Positions 18,017 to 27,405 of a stretch of 64,000 bases of DNA are shown here, one piece after another. The translations under genes and the position numbers were made by a program. The notes under the pieces are model-generated. The model had not been told where the DNA came from, made no database searches, and saw only the letters and a list, made by a program, of their open reading frames with translations. How positions within the stretch are numbered: the first letter of the stretch is position 1; each line of letters begins with the position of its first letter. The DNA is from Bacteroidota bacterium (GTDB taxonomy: Bacteria > Bacteroidota > Bacteroidia > 2-12-FULL-35-15), in NCBI GenBank assembly GCA_947469885.1, contig CANIQT010000015.1:36539-100538 (forward strand), read 5' to 3'.

Positions 18017-19114
18017 ATGCAACGAATACGAATACATTTTAAGTTATTTATTTTATTACTTCTGCCTGTTTTGGTGCAGGCTCAGGATTCTCCACGTCAC
18101 GATTTTCTACTTTCCGTTCAGGGGCATGCCGGATATATTATTGCACACAGAGGCAATATGACCCAATTAATAAAAGGTCATGTGTTTGGTGCAGAGCTAA
18201 ATTATATTTTCAGAACCGATGGAAGCAAGCCTTGGCAACAGATTCATAAATATCCTGAAATTGGAATGTGTGCATTGCATTTGGATTTAGGAAACCCAAA
18301 ACAGTTAGGAAGTTTAGAAGCCATCTATCCTTACACTAATATCCGTTTGAATAAGTTAAGCAAAAAAACAAGTTTGAATTTGCGCTTGGGTTTTGGTTTA
18401 GGGTATATCACCAGACCTTTTGATAGGATAGACAATCATCAAAACAATGCCATTGGTTCGCATTTAAATGGATTTGTAAATCTAAGAATGAGCATTGCTA
18501 GGATGCTTACCAAATCATGGAGATTGGATGCTGGAATAGGATTAACTCATGCATCAAACGGAGCCATTACCACTCCCAATTTGGGAATAAATATTGCTAC
18601 TGTTAATCTTGGAGTGAATTACGTATTTGGAAATAAAAATCTTCAATTGAAAAAAGATTCGATTGCAAAAGCAAAAAAAGAATGGCATCCTCAACTAATT
18701 GGTGTGGTAGGAATAAAAGAGATGATGCCACCCGGAACGCAACGGTACATGGCTTACGGGCTGATGGCAAACTTTTATCACAACTCCAACTACAAAAATA
18801 AAATTGGTGGAGGAATAGAGATGTCGTACAACAATTCGTTGAAAAAATTATTGAAAGATGATACATTAAGTTTTTCTAATTCCAATTTGTTACGTGCAGG
18901 CGTTAAGTTTTGTTATTCGTTTAACATGCACCGTGTTTCGTTACCAATTGATTTTGGTGTGTACTTTTACGACAATAGAAATTATGACGGAAGATTTTTT
19001 CATCGCATCGGAATAAGATACATGGTTACAAAACACATCATCGCAAACGTAACATTAATAACTCATTGGGCGGTAGCCGATTATTTTGAATGGGGAATAG
19101 GTTATCAGTTATAA
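18017..19114 (+). CDS. Acyloxyacyl hydrolase / PagL-like lipid A deacylase
   Basis: The 365-residue protein has a signal peptide (MQRIRIHFKLFILLLLPV ending VQAQ) and reads as an outer-membrane beta-barrel with alternating strands. The block GLTHASNGA contains the His and Ser expected of the PagL active site, and LRLGFGLGYITRPFD and ATVNLGVNYVFG are typical of the family in Bacteroidota. PagL enzymes remove the 3-O acyl chain of lipid A. The ATG at 18017 is used because the frame opens one codon earlier only with TTG. It starts a run of closely spaced envelope genes. Confidence 0.85.
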   Translation: MQRIRIHFKLFILLLLPVLVQAQDSPRHDFLLSVQGHAGYIIAHRGNMTQLIKGHVFGAELNYIFRTDGSKPWQQIHKYPEIGMCALHLDLGNPKQLGSLEAIYPYTNIRLNKLSKKTSLNLRLGFGLGYITRPFDRIDNHQNNAIGSHLNGFVNLRMSIARMLTKSWRLDAGIGLTHASNGAITTPNLGINIATVNLGVNYVFGNKNLQLKKDSIAKAKKEWHPQLIGVVGIKEMMPPGTQRYMAYGLMANFYHNSNYKNKIGGGIEMSYNNSLKKLLKDDTLSFSNSNLLRAGVKFCYSFNMHRVSLPIDFGVYFYDNRNYDGRFFHRIGIRYMVTKHIIANVTLITHWAVADYFEWGIGYQL

Positions 19115-19126
19115 TTTAATATAAAA

Positions 19127-19891
19127 ATGAAACAATTTGAAAATTTGAAAGCAAAACAACTTATACCAAATACTTTTTTTCTGCTTTTATTGGGAATGGT
19201 TTTTCTTTCTTCCTGCAAAAAACAAAATGCCTGCGATTGCATTAAACGCACAGGCACTATAGAAACTACCAAACGCTGGGTGAGTAATTTTGATAAGTTA
19301 TTGGTAAAAGATAATTTGAATGTTTTTATTACTCAAGCTCCGGAGTTTAGTGTGGAAGTAGAAGCAGGAAAAAATGTTGGGTGGCTGATAGAAACAGAAG
19401 TGGATAATGGAACATTGGTAATTACAAATAAAAACCGCTGCAATTGGGCACGCAGCTATAACAAAACTCTGAACGTTTACGTTCACATGCCGGTAATAAA
19501 TTACATTACATCGGACGGAACAGGAAATATTAAAAGCATGAATACCATTACTACACCTGATTTTGATATACAGATAAAAAACTCAGGGAACATTGACCTA
19601 ACTGTAAATAACCACAGCGTAACTTCTCACATTTTCGGATATGGTGATGTAACCCTTAGTGGAACTACACATGAACATGATGCTGATATTGGCGGCTGCT
19701 CTTTTTTAAATTGCAAAGACTTGCACACTTCAATTACTTATGTTCATACCTTTACCACGGGCCTATGTTATGTAAATGCAACTGATGAATTAAAATGTTA
19801 CATTGATTTGAACGGTGATGTATATTGTTACGGAAACCCACCAACCATTGATAAAAAGATAACAGGAGATGGAAAATTATATTTTGAATAA
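19127..19891 (+). CDS. GIN-domain (DUF2807) lipoprotein
   Basis: The 254-residue protein has a lipoprotein signal with the lipobox LSSC (Cys30) followed by KKQNACDC. The rest matches the putative auto-transporter adhesin head GIN domain (DUF2807): FDKLLVKDNLNVFITQ, IETEVDNGTLVITNKN, YITSDGTGNI, and GYGDVTLSGTTHEHDADI, a stacked beta-helix pattern. The function is unknown; a surface or periplasmic location is likely. It follows the PagL-like gene by 12 nt. Confidence 0.85.
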   Translation: MKQFENLKAKQLIPNTFFLLLLGMVFLSSCKKQNACDCIKRTGTIETTKRWVSNFDKLLVKDNLNVFITQAPEFSVEVEAGKNVGWLIETEVDNGTLVITNKNRCNWARSYNKTLNVYVHMPVINYITSDGTGNIKSMNTITTPDFDIQIKNSGNIDLTVNNHSVTSHIFGYGDVTLSGTTHEHDADIGGCSFLNCKDLHTSITYVHTFTTGLCYVNATDELKCYIDLNGDVYCYGNPPTIDKKITGDGKLYFE

Positions 19892-19894
19892 CCA

Positions 19895-20614
19895 ATGAAA
19901 TTTCCTAAAATAAAAATACATTTTATTTTCAGATTAATAGTATTCTGGCTCTTGTATTTCGCACTTTTTAGAATGTTGTTTATCATCTATCATCACACTC
20001 GCATTATTGATGGCAGACATTCAGAAACAGGATTAAGTTTTTTGTTTGGATTTCGGTTAGATTTATCTGCTGCTACAGGTGCCATCATCATTCCCTTTAT
20101 TCTATGGACATTTCAGCAGTTTTATAAAAGCCGATTAATTCATTTACTCAACCTTGGATATAATTTTTTACTCATCATTTTGGTTTCCTTGTTAAGCATT
20201 CTTAATCTGAAAATATATGGAGAATGGGGAACCTTGATGGGCGCAAGAGCGTTGAACTATTTTCTAACTTCTAAAGAAGTACTTCCTTTTATTTCCTTAT
20301 GGTCGGTGTTGCTTCTTATTTTTTCGTCAGGCATTTGTGCCTTGATAGGAATTAAATTTTATAGAAGATACATCACCAATTTTTCATCTCCGATTGAAAA
20401 TATAAAAATGAAATGGGCACAAATTATTTTAGTGCCTGCTTTCATCATTGTTGCTTTCAGGGGCGGATTGCAGAATTCGCCTATTGACGAAACCAATTCG
20501 GAATATTCGGATTACCCGATTAATAATATGATTGCAACCAATAATATTTGGTACTTAGCGCATACTTACTTCGACCCAACTGCTGATGCCGATTTTGATA
20601 AAATAAAGGAATGA
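19895..20614 (+). CDS. Membrane part of an LTA-synthase-like sulfatase protein, catalytic domain missing
   Basis: The 239-residue product has about five membrane segments and the features of the N-terminal membrane domain of Bacteroidota LTA-synthase-family sulfatases: FGFRLDLSAA, LNLKIYGEWGTLMGARALNYF, and finally FRGGLQNSPI followed by NIWYLAHTYF. In the full-length family (about 600-650 residues) an alkaline-phosphatase-type domain comes next. Here the frame ends and the next gene begins in the ATGA overlap, so the catalytic domain is absent. Either it is a truncated relic or a stand-alone membrane partner of the plug protein. Confidence 0.6.
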   Translation: MKFPKIKIHFIFRLIVFWLLYFALFRMLFIIYHHTRIIDGRHSETGLSFLFGFRLDLSAATGAIIIPFILWTFQQFYKSRLIHLLNLGYNFLLIILVSLLSILNLKIYGEWGTLMGARALNYFLTSKEVLPFISLWSVLLLIFSSGICALIGIKFYRRYITNFSSPIENIKMKWAQIILVPAFIIVAFRGGLQNSPIDETNSEYSDYPINNMIATNNIWYLAHTYFDPTADADFDKIKE

Positions 20615-21948
20615 GTCAAAAAAATATTTTTCCCTTTCTTTTGTTATTTCTTTTTGTTTCTTCCGCTACTTCCTTTTCCCAAACAAAAAAGAAAAGAAGA
20701 TGGGCTGATATGATTGATACTACTTCCAAAGCTAACTCCACCCTGCTCTGCGAAGATTTTATTTACAAGTCAAATATTAAAACAGTTCAACTGCATGACG
20801 AAAGTTTTGAGCTTTCGCAACCTATTTTAAATCTTGATTCGGACGGAAAACTCGTTTTAAGTTTTGATGATTTGGATGCAGATACTAAAAATTATATGTA
20901 CACATTAATACATTGCAGTGCCGATTGGAAAGTGGACGATTTGAGCACGGCAGACTACATTGATGGCTTTTCGGACAACATGATTATTGATTATAAATTT
21001 TCGTTTAACACGATTCAGCCCTACACTCATTACAAAGTAAATTTTCCGAACGACAATATGAAAATTACAAAATCGGGAAATTATATTCTTAAAGTATATC
21101 AGGACAGCAAGCCCGATAACCTTGTGTTAACAAAGCGTTTCATGGTGTTTCAAAATAAAGTATCGGTGGTGGCAAGGGTAAAACCTGCGAGTATTATTGA
21201 ATACCGGACGTTTAAACAGGAAATTGATTTCTCTGTGTTCCATTCGGAATACCCTATCACCGACCCTTACCAAGATTTAAAAATTGTGATTTCGCAAAAC
21301 AATAGGTGGGATAATGTAAAAACAAATTTAAAACCTTTGTTTGTAAAAGATGATGAATTGGTGTATGATTATGATGATGTAAATGTGTTTGACGGGGGAA
21401 GTGAATTTCGGATTTTTGATATTAAGAGTATTCGTTATCATTCCGAGCGAGTAAAAAATATTGTTATAGACACATCGGGTAACCATGTGGAATTGCAGCC
21501 TGACGAAAAACGCTCTTTTAAAAGATATGCAAGTTCAATTGATATGAACGGAAATTATCTGGTGCATATTCAGGAAGGAAACAATTCGGATATAGATGCT
21601 GATTATTGTTATATATCGTTTTTTATGGCTTATGATGATGCTATGACCGATGGAAACTTATATGTAGCAGGTGCTTTCAACGATTGGAAATTTAATTCCG
21701 AAAATAAAATGATTTATAACCCAAAAAGATTTGGTTACGAATGCACGTTGTATTTAAAACAGGGATATTATAATTACGAATATATTTTTATTCATAACTC
21801 AGAGCCCGAAGCTGACCAAACCTTTATTGAAGGCATGCACCAAGAAACGGAAAACGATTACACTATTTATGTGTATCATCATCTCACAGGAACTTTTTAC
21901 GACCAACTGATTGGGGTAAAACGATTGAATTCGGTGAAGGATAGGTAA
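20611..21948 (+). CDS. Type IX secretion system plug protein (DUF5103)
   Basis: The 445-residue protein has a signal peptide (residues 1-24, ending ATSFSQ). It carries the DUF5103 blocks TVQLHDESFELSQPIL, MYTLIHCSADWKVDDL, DYIDGFSDN, NTIQPYTHYKVNFPN and GSEFRIFDIKSIRYHSERV, then a C-terminal early-set or Ig-like part with VAGAFNDWKFNSENKM. DUF5103 includes the protein that plugs the SprA translocon in Flavobacterium johnsoniae. That fits the several T9SS cargo proteins in this window. It overlaps the preceding gene by 4 nt. Confidence 0.88.
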   Translation: MSQKNIFPFLLLFLFVSSATSFSQTKKKRRWADMIDTTSKANSTLLCEDFIYKSNIKTVQLHDESFELSQPILNLDSDGKLVLSFDDLDADTKNYMYTLIHCSADWKVDDLSTADYIDGFSDNMIIDYKFSFNTIQPYTHYKVNFPNDNMKITKSGNYILKVYQDSKPDNLVLTKRFMVFQNKVSVVARVKPASIIEYRTFKQEIDFSVFHSEYPITDPYQDLKIVISQNNRWDNVKTNLKPLFVKDDELVYDYDDVNVFDGGSEFRIFDIKSIRYHSERVKNIVIDTSGNHVELQPDEKRSFKRYASSIDMNGNYLVHIQEGNNSDIDADYCYISFFMAYDDAMTDGNLYVAGAFNDWKFNSENKMIYNPKRFGYECTLYLKQGYYNYEYIFIHNSEPEADQTFIEGMHQETENDYTIYVYHHLTGTFYDQLIGVKRLNSVKDR

Positions 21949-22678
21949 TGGTCATTAGTCATTTGTCATTGATTTATACTGAGATTTCAAAAAAATAAAA
22001 TTTGATTTTGGGCGGGAATAAGTTGAACTAATTGAGGAATAAAATGAACTGTAGAAGGAATAAGTTGAACTGTAGAAGGAAATAGTTGAACAAAAGAAGG
22101 AATAAATTGAACTAGAGAAGGAATAAGTTGAACTAGTTGAGGAATAAAATGAACTGGAGAAGGAATAAGTTGAACTGGTTGAGGAATAAAATGAACTGGA
22201 GAAGGAATAAGTTGAACCATTTCTGGAGTAAGTTGAACTGGAGAAAGATTAAGTTGAACTATTTCTAGAATTAGTTGAACTGGTGAATGAATAAAATGAA
22301 CTTTTTCGGGAATAAGTTGAACTGGAGAAGGTATAAAATGAACTGATTCGGGAATAAGTTGAACTGGAGAAGGTATATAATGAACTAGGGGAGGTATAAA
22401 ATGAATTGTGGAAGGTATATAATGAACTAGGGGAGGTATAAAATGAACTGGAGAAGGAATAAAATGAACTGGGGGAGGTATAAAATGAATTGTGGAAGGT
22501 ATATAATGAACTGGAGAAGGTATAAAATAAATTGTGGAAGGTATTAATTAAACTGGTGAAGAATAAAATGGTTCTGTATTATCCACTGTTCAAATCATTT
22601 TAGCATAATATTTGTTTGTTTATTAAAGAAATGTTTAATATTGCACCGCATTATTAAAACAAATAAAATTGTAATGCT
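21949..22678. other. 730-bp intergenic region dominated by a tandem array
   Basis: No supported gene. Almost all of it is the 21-bp array at 22004-22569. The final 100 bp is the AT-rich leader of apaG. Confidence 0.7.
22004..22569. repeat. 21-bp tandem array 2 (about 26 units, variable hexamer)
   Basis: From 22025 about 26 head-to-tail units follow the pattern GAACT, six variable bases, then GGWATAARWT; a degenerate unit precedes at 22004. The hexamer takes many values (for example AATTGA, GTAGAA, GGAGAA, GGTTGA, ATTTCT, TTTTCG, GATTCG, AGGGGA, GTGGAA) while the flanks stay nearly constant. Unit ends alternate between AAGTT and AAAAT in parts of the array. The last unit is one base short. 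Confidence 0.95.
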
Positions 22679-23074
22679 ATGGGAACACAAGCTTATAAAG
22701 TGACACACGGAATAAAAATAAGTGTGGAAACAAAATTTCAGAGCGAACATTCGGTGGTGGAACAACATCACTATTTGTTTTCTTATCACATCACCATTGA
22801 AAACAAAAGCGAATACACCGTTCAACTTATCTCTCGCCATTGGGATATTTTTGATTCGAACAGCGAGCATAGCGCAGTGGACGGTGAAGGTGTGGTTGGT
22901 GAGCAACCTATACTTGAACCTGGAGAAATGTTTGAATACGAATCGGCTTGTAGCCTAACTACCGATATTGGAAGAATTAACGGAAGTTATATGATGGAGC
23001 GCAAAATAGATAAAACCCGCTTTCAGGTGGTGATTCCTGAATTTGAATTAATAGTACCTCAACGATTAAATTAA
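22679..23074 (+). CDS. apaG: ApaG family protein (DUF525)
   Basis: The 131-residue single-domain protein has the ApaG signature: HHYLFSYHITIENKS, VQLISRHWDIFDSN, GEGVVGEQPILEPGE, FEYESACSL and INGSYMM. It adopts a fibronectin-III-like fold. The family was linked to Co2+/Mg2+ handling in enterobacteria and the domain also occurs in F-box proteins; the biochemical role is unsettled. It is followed 14 nt later by a DinB-like gene, so the two probably form an operon. Confidence 0.92.
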   Translation: MGTQAYKVTHGIKISVETKFQSEHSVVEQHHYLFSYHITIENKSEYTVQLISRHWDIFDSNSEHSAVDGEGVVGEQPILEPGEMFEYESACSLTTDIGRINGSYMMERKIDKTRFQVVIPEFELIVPQRLN

Positions 23075-23088
23075 TTTTATTTCCTATT

Positions 23089-23604
23089 ATGAAACGTCCA
23101 GAAACCACTGAACACCCAATTTATTACAAACAATATATTGATTTAATAAAATCGGATAATATTCTGAAAGTGTTGGATAAACAGGTGATTGATATACAAG
23201 AATTGCTTTCAGGAATTTCGGAAGAGAAAGAAAATTTTGTTTATGCTCCCGACAAATGGACACCTAAGGAAGTGATTGGTCACATTATAGATACAGAGCG
23301 AATTATGGCTTATCGCGCATTGTGTTTTGCACGGAAAGATAAAACTCCATTGCCAGGTTTTGATGAAAATAATTATGTTGCCAATTCGAATTTTAATAAA
23401 CGTACAATGTATGATTTAGGGCATGAGTTTGCTGTGGTAAGAGAATCGAATATCGCTTTGTTCAAGTGTTTTGATGAAGCAATGCTAAATGAAATGGGGA
23501 ATGCAAATGGTAAAGAAGTTTCGGTGAGAGCTATTTTATTTATGATTGCAGGTCATGCGGTGCATCATATCAATGTGATTAAAACAAGGTATCTTTCAGT
23601 TTAA
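23089..23604 (+). CDS. DinB-like (DinB_2) metal-dependent protein
   Basis: The 171-residue four-helix-bundle protein carries the metal-ligand histidines of the DinB_2 family: KWTPKEVIGHIIDTERIM, and near the C-terminus FMIAGHAVHHINVI. Members act as thiol-dependent S-transferases or have unknown roles. The gene converges on murB, with the last four bases of the two genes overlapping. Confidence 0.85.
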   Translation: MKRPETTEHPIYYKQYIDLIKSDNILKVLDKQVIDIQELLSGISEEKENFVYAPDKWTPKEVIGHIIDTERIMAYRALCFARKDKTPLPGFDENNYVANSNFNKRTMYDLGHEFAVVRESNIALFKCFDEAMLNEMGNANGKEVSVRAILFMIAGHAVHHINVIKTRYLSV

Positions 23605-24617
23605 ATAATATTTACTTCTCTTTCCAAATCAACTGCAAACTTTTGTTTTACTGAGTTCATTATTTTTTCTGACAAATCAAAAATTTCATTTCCTTTTGCA
23701 TTTGCATAGTTAACTAATACCAAGGCTTGCAATTTATGTACTCCTGCATCGCCAACTGTTTTCCCTTTCCATCCGCATTGTTCAATCAACCAACCAGCAG
23801 CCAATTTTGTGTTTCCGTTTTCTAAATCATAACCCACAATAGCTGGAAATTCAGTTTTCAGTTCCTCATACTTTAATTTACTGATTTCAGGATTTTTAAA
23901 AAAACTCCCGGCATTGCCTATCTCTACGGGGTTTGGCAATTTACTGTTTCTAATGTTACAAACCGCTTTGCTTATTGCCTGTATGCTTAGTTGCTTTGTG
24001 CCCATTGCTTCCAGTTCCTTTTCTATTGCACCATAACTAATATTGAATTTTGGCTTTTTATTCAATCTAAATGTAACTGAAGTGATGATGAACTGATTTT
24101 TGTTTTCATGTTTAAAAACACTTTCGCGATAGCCAAATTTACAATCTGCGTTTGTAAAATTGACTTTTGCTTTATCATGAATATGAAATGCTTCCAGTTC
24201 CTGAAAACAATCTTTTATCTCCACCCCATAAGCACCAATGTTTTGCATGGGGCTCGCACCAACATTTCCGGGAATCAATGAAAGATTTTCTAATCCAGCA
24301 TAATTATTATTGATGCAATGCATTACAAGATTATGCCACACTTCTCCTGCTCCGGCTTTTAGATAATAACACTCTTCATCTTCTTTTATTATGCTTATTC
24401 CTGAAAGATTATTTTTTATTACAATACCATCAAAATCCTTTGTGAATAACAGATTGCTGCCCCCACCAAGAATTAGTTTGGGAGTAGTTCGAAATATAGT
24501 TGAAGATAATATTGTCTGAATTTCTTTTAATGAAGTTACTTCAACAAAATACTTTGCAGAAGCATCAATATGAAAAGAATTTAATTTCTTTAAAGAATAA
24601 TTTTCGTGTATAATCAT
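23601..24617 (-). CDS. murB: UDP-N-acetylenolpyruvoylglucosamine reductase
   Basis: The 338-residue flavoenzyme reduces UDP-GlcNAc-enolpyruvate to UDP-MurNAc, the committed step of peptidoglycan precursor synthesis. FAD-binding blocks LILGGGSNLLF and LIPGNVGASPMQNIGAYG are present, as are FGYRESVFK, the catalytic-serine segment NAGSFFKNP and the C-terminal AGWLIEQCGWKGK. Loop content and length fit type I MurB. The start at 24617 abuts the divergent glycosyltransferase gene. Confidence 0.95.
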   Translation of the reverse strand: MIIHENYSLKKLNSFHIDASAKYFVEVTSLKEIQTILSSTIFRTTPKLILGGGSNLLFTKDFDGIVIKNNLSGISIIKEDEECYYLKAGAGEVWHNLVMHCINNNYAGLENLSLIPGNVGASPMQNIGAYGVEIKDCFQELEAFHIHDKAKVNFTNADCKFGYRESVFKHENKNQFIITSVTFRLNKKPKFNISYGAIEKELEAMGTKQLSIQAISKAVCNIRNSKLPNPVEIGNAGSFFKNPEISKLKYEELKTEFPAIVGYDLENGNTKLAAGWLIEQCGWKGKTVGDAGVHKLQALVLVNYANAKGNEIFDLSEKIMNSVKQKFAVDLEREVNII

Positions 24618-24626
24618 GGTAATTTA

Positions 24627-24634
24627 TATCTTCG
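24627..24634 (+). promoter_or_regulatory. Minus-7 element TATCTTCG
   Basis: TATCTTCG lies 17 nt upstream of the ATG at 24652. It falls inside the longer frame from 24616 and so supports the shorter start. Confidence 0.5.
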
Positions 24635-24651
24635 CAAAGTTATCGAAAAAA

Positions 24652-25773
24652 ATGAAAAGAGCTATAGTATCAGTAATAAATGATTTGAGCACCGACCAGC
24701 GGGTGCATAAAGTTTGTACCACATTGCACAAGATGGGTTACCAAGTAATATTGGTTGGTCGCAAACAAAGAAAAAGTATGCCCCTTGCAAAACGAGACTA
24801 TACAACAAAACGAATGTTTTTGCTTTTCGAAAAAGGACCTTTTTTTTATCTTGAATTTCAGAAAAGATTATTTTGGTATTTAATGTTTCACAAAGCAGAT
24901 GTGTTGGTGGCAAACGATTTGGATACGTTGTTTCCGAATTATCTTATCTCTAAAATAAAAAAAAAAAATCTAGTTTACGACAGTCACGAGTTGTTTTGTG
25001 AAGTTCCAGAACTACTAGCAAACCCTTTTAAAAGGAAGATTTGGAAGCGTTTGGAGCGATGGACATTTCCGAAATTAAAAAATGTATTTACTGTAAACAA
25101 TTCCATTGCCAAAATTTATTCGGAAGAGTATCAGGTGGATGTAAAAGTGGTTAGGAACATTCCACTATTATCAAACAGCAAAAATGTGGTAAATAAATCA
25201 AAAGAAGAATTAGATATACGAATTGATAAAAAAATAATTGTGCTTCAAGGAGCTGGTATTAATATGGACAGAGGAGCCGAAGAAGCTGTGCAAGCAATGC
25301 AATATGTAAATAACGCAGTGTTGTTTATTATTGGAAGTGGAGATGTGATACATGTTTTGAAACAAATGGTTATTGATTTTAAGTTAGGTGAAAAGGTTAT
25401 TTTTTTCGGTAAAATTCCTTTCGAAAAATTAATGCAATACACCGCACTTGCCGATTTGGGTTTAACGTTGGATAAAGACACCAACATTAATTACCGCTAC
25501 AGTTTACCAAATAAATTGTTTGATTATATTCATGCGGGAGTTCCTGTTTTATCGTCTAATTTAATCGAACTGAAAACTATTATTAATCAATACCAAATAG
25601 GCGATATTATTGAAAATCATCAACCGAAACACATTGCTGATAAAATTAATGCGATATTGAATAACGAAACAAAACTAGCAGTGTGGAAAAAAAATACTAA
25701 AATTGCAGCCTTAAAATTAAACTGGGAACAAGAAGAACAGCAATTGATTGCTATTTATAAACAGTTTCTTTAA
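24652..25773 (+). CDS. Glycosyltransferase, GT-B fold (GT4-like)
   Basis: From ATG 24652 the product is 373 residues. The N-terminal Rossmann half has NDLSTDQRVHKV and YDSHELFCEVPEL, seen in GT4-type enzymes. The C-terminal donor-binding half has IVLQGAGINMDRGAEEAVQAM, given here as QGAGINMDRGAEEA, then FFGKIPFEKLMQYTALADLGL and YSLPNKLFDYIHAGVPVLS. Glycan and donor are unknown; export-polysaccharide or LPS synthesis is likely. It overlaps the next glycosyltransferase gene, so they act in one operon. Confidence 0.87.
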   Translation: MKRAIVSVINDLSTDQRVHKVCTTLHKMGYQVILVGRKQRKSMPLAKRDYTTKRMFLLFEKGPFFYLEFQKRLFWYLMFHKADVLVANDLDTLFPNYLISKIKKKNLVYDSHELFCEVPELLANPFKRKIWKRLERWTFPKLKNVFTVNNSIAKIYSEEYQVDVKVVRNIPLLSNSKNVVNKSKEELDIRIDKKIIVLQGAGINMDRGAEEAVQAMQYVNNAVLFIIGSGDVIHVLKQMVIDFKLGEKVIFFGKIPFEKLMQYTALADLGLTLDKDTNINYRYSLPNKLFDYIHAGVPVLSSNLIELKTIINQYQIGDIIENHQPKHIADKINAILNNETKLAVWKKNTKIAALKLNWEQEEQQLIAIYKQFL

Positions 25774-26917
25774 TATTATCGAACCCCGACACCTACATAT
25801 AATTTCATTTGATGTGCCTTATCCTGCCAATTACGGAGGGGTGATAGATATTTATTATAAAATAAAAGCACTGCATCAGCAAGGAATAAAAATTCATTTA
25901 CATTGTTTTGAATATGGACGTGCAGAAGCATTGAGTCTCCAAAGCATTTGCGAAAAGGTATATTATTACAAACGCAAAATGAGCAAACAATATTTGTTCA
26001 ACATGTTGCCTTTCGTAGTAGTTACCCGCTCGTCCGAAAAACTGATGGAAACATTGCTTCGCGATAGACATCCAATTATGTTTGAAGGATTGCATTGTTG
26101 TTTCCATCTTTCCGATTCGAGATTGAAAGATAGAATAAAAATTGTGCGCACTCATAATATAGAGCATGAATATTACATCAACCTTGAAAAGGTTGAGAAA
26201 TCTATTTTCCGAAAAATATATTTTGGGATGGAAGCAACCAAATTAAAACGTTTCGAAAAGGTGTTGAATAAAGCAAATTACATTGCTGCCATTTCTCCTG
26301 CGGATGCAAAAGAACTGTCGGGTAGATATAATAATGTGCATCACATCACTGCTTTTCATCCCAACGAAAAAGTAATTATTAAAGAAGGGAAAGGTGAATA
26401 TTGTTTGTATCATGGCAATTTGGAAGTGGGCGAAAACAATCAGGCAGCTTTATATTTGGTGAATGAAGTGTTTTCCAAAATAAATATTCCCCTCATTATT
26501 GCAGGAAGAAAACCATCCGAAGAACTTATTGAAACTGTATTGAAACATAATAATATTGAACTGAGAGCAAACATTAATACACAGGAAATTGACGAACTGA
26601 TAAAAAATGCACAGATAAATGTATTGCCCACTTTTCAGGCTACAGGAATAAAATTAAAACTACTTGCTGCTTTGTTTGCAGGCAGACATTCTTTGGTAAA
26701 CTCACCAATGGTAGCCAATACAGGATTAGAGGAATTGTGCAGCATTAAAAATACCGCTGATGAAATGATAAAAGAAACAGTTCGCCTTTTTGAATTGCCT
26801 TTTGAAATGAATGAAAAAGAGAAAAGAGAAAAAATTCTTTCTCTTAATTTTTCGAATACTGAGAACGGGAAAAAGCTGATTGATTTAATTCAGTTTTCAG
26901 AGAACAAGGAAATTTAG
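25748..26917 (+). CDS. Glycosyltransferase, GT-B fold
   Basis: About 389 residues in the frame opening at a TTG at 25748, which overlaps the previous gene by 26 nt. No ATG exists before the conserved start of the domain (HIISFDVPYPANYGG), so a non-ATG start is needed and the exact first residue is uncertain. The donor-binding half shows YCLYHGNLEVGENNQAA, PLIIAGRKPSEE, NAQINVLPTFQATGIKLKLL and GRHSLVNSPM. This resembles GT4/GT1-like enzymes of cell-surface glycan synthesis. It works with the preceding enzyme by context. Confidence 0.82.
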   Translation: MLFINSFFNIIEPRHLHIISFDVPYPANYGGVIDIYYKIKALHQQGIKIHLHCFEYGRAEALSLQSICEKVYYYKRKMSKQYLFNMLPFVVVTRSSEKLMETLLRDRHPIMFEGLHCCFHLSDSRLKDRIKIVRTHNIEHEYYINLEKVEKSIFRKIYFGMEATKLKRFEKVLNKANYIAAISPADAKELSGRYNNVHHITAFHPNEKVIIKEGKGEYCLYHGNLEVGENNQAALYLVNEVFSKINIPLIIAGRKPSEELIETVLKHNNIELRANINTQEIDELIKNAQINVLPTFQATGIKLKLLAALFAGRHSLVNSPMVANTGLEELCSIKNTADEMIKETVRLFELPFEMNEKEKREKILSLNFSNTENGKKLIDLIQFSENKEI

Positions 26918-27219
26918 TTTATCCAATCCAACAAAAACGAAAACGGGTCTTCGTGTCCAGATTCGAACCAACCGTAGTCTGCTATAAAAATAAGAATGTA
27001 TAAAAGAATGGACATTCTTAACCACTTTTTAAATCTCCACTTCTTTTTTTTAAATATTAGCCAACTGAAAATGTCAATCGGCAATGCTATAATATAAAGC
27101 GTAATAGGAAGCAAAGTATAAAAAACATACCCCGCCAAAAAACAGATTCCTAGCTTTATCAATTCATAAATAACCAGTCGTATGGTTTTGTTATTTTTAT
27201 TATCCTGCAAAAAATTCAT
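26914..27219 (-). CDS. Small membrane protein, unknown
   Basis: A 101-residue protein with two hydrophobic segments (about residues 18-40 and 68-85) separated by a basic stretch (KKKKWRFKKW). It ends in an acidic tail (ESGHEDPF). The stop overlaps the convergent glycosyltransferase stop by 4 nt. I do not recognise the family; codon use and hydropathy make it a credible gene. Confidence 0.6.
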   Translation of the reverse strand: MNFLQDNKNNKTIRLVIYELIKLGICFLAGYVFYTLLPITLYIIALPIDIFSWLIFKKKKWRFKKWLRMSILLYILIFIADYGWFESGHEDPFSFLLDWIN

Positions 27220-27405
27220 GGGGCAAATGTATGCAAAATTGTTTTGTAATTAAAGAGTGATAAAAGCCACTAAAATTACCAATTGTTTAAAACTTAAATT
27301 TGGTTAACATATATTAACACTTGCATTTTAAAATAAAATTTACATATTTGCACATCTTTAAAAACGAGATGGACTCTGATAGTAATAGTTGTAAAAAATT
27401 AACGA

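Noticed and set aside
21987..22220. 77-codon minus-strand frame (VQLIPSP repeats)
   Set aside because: Same artefact in array 2; no promoter, no signal, no composition unlike the repeat.
26940..27000. tRNA-like GGTTCGAATC motif on the minus strand
   Set aside because: It lies inside the small membrane-protein gene and no acceptor stem or anticodon arm can be drawn around it.
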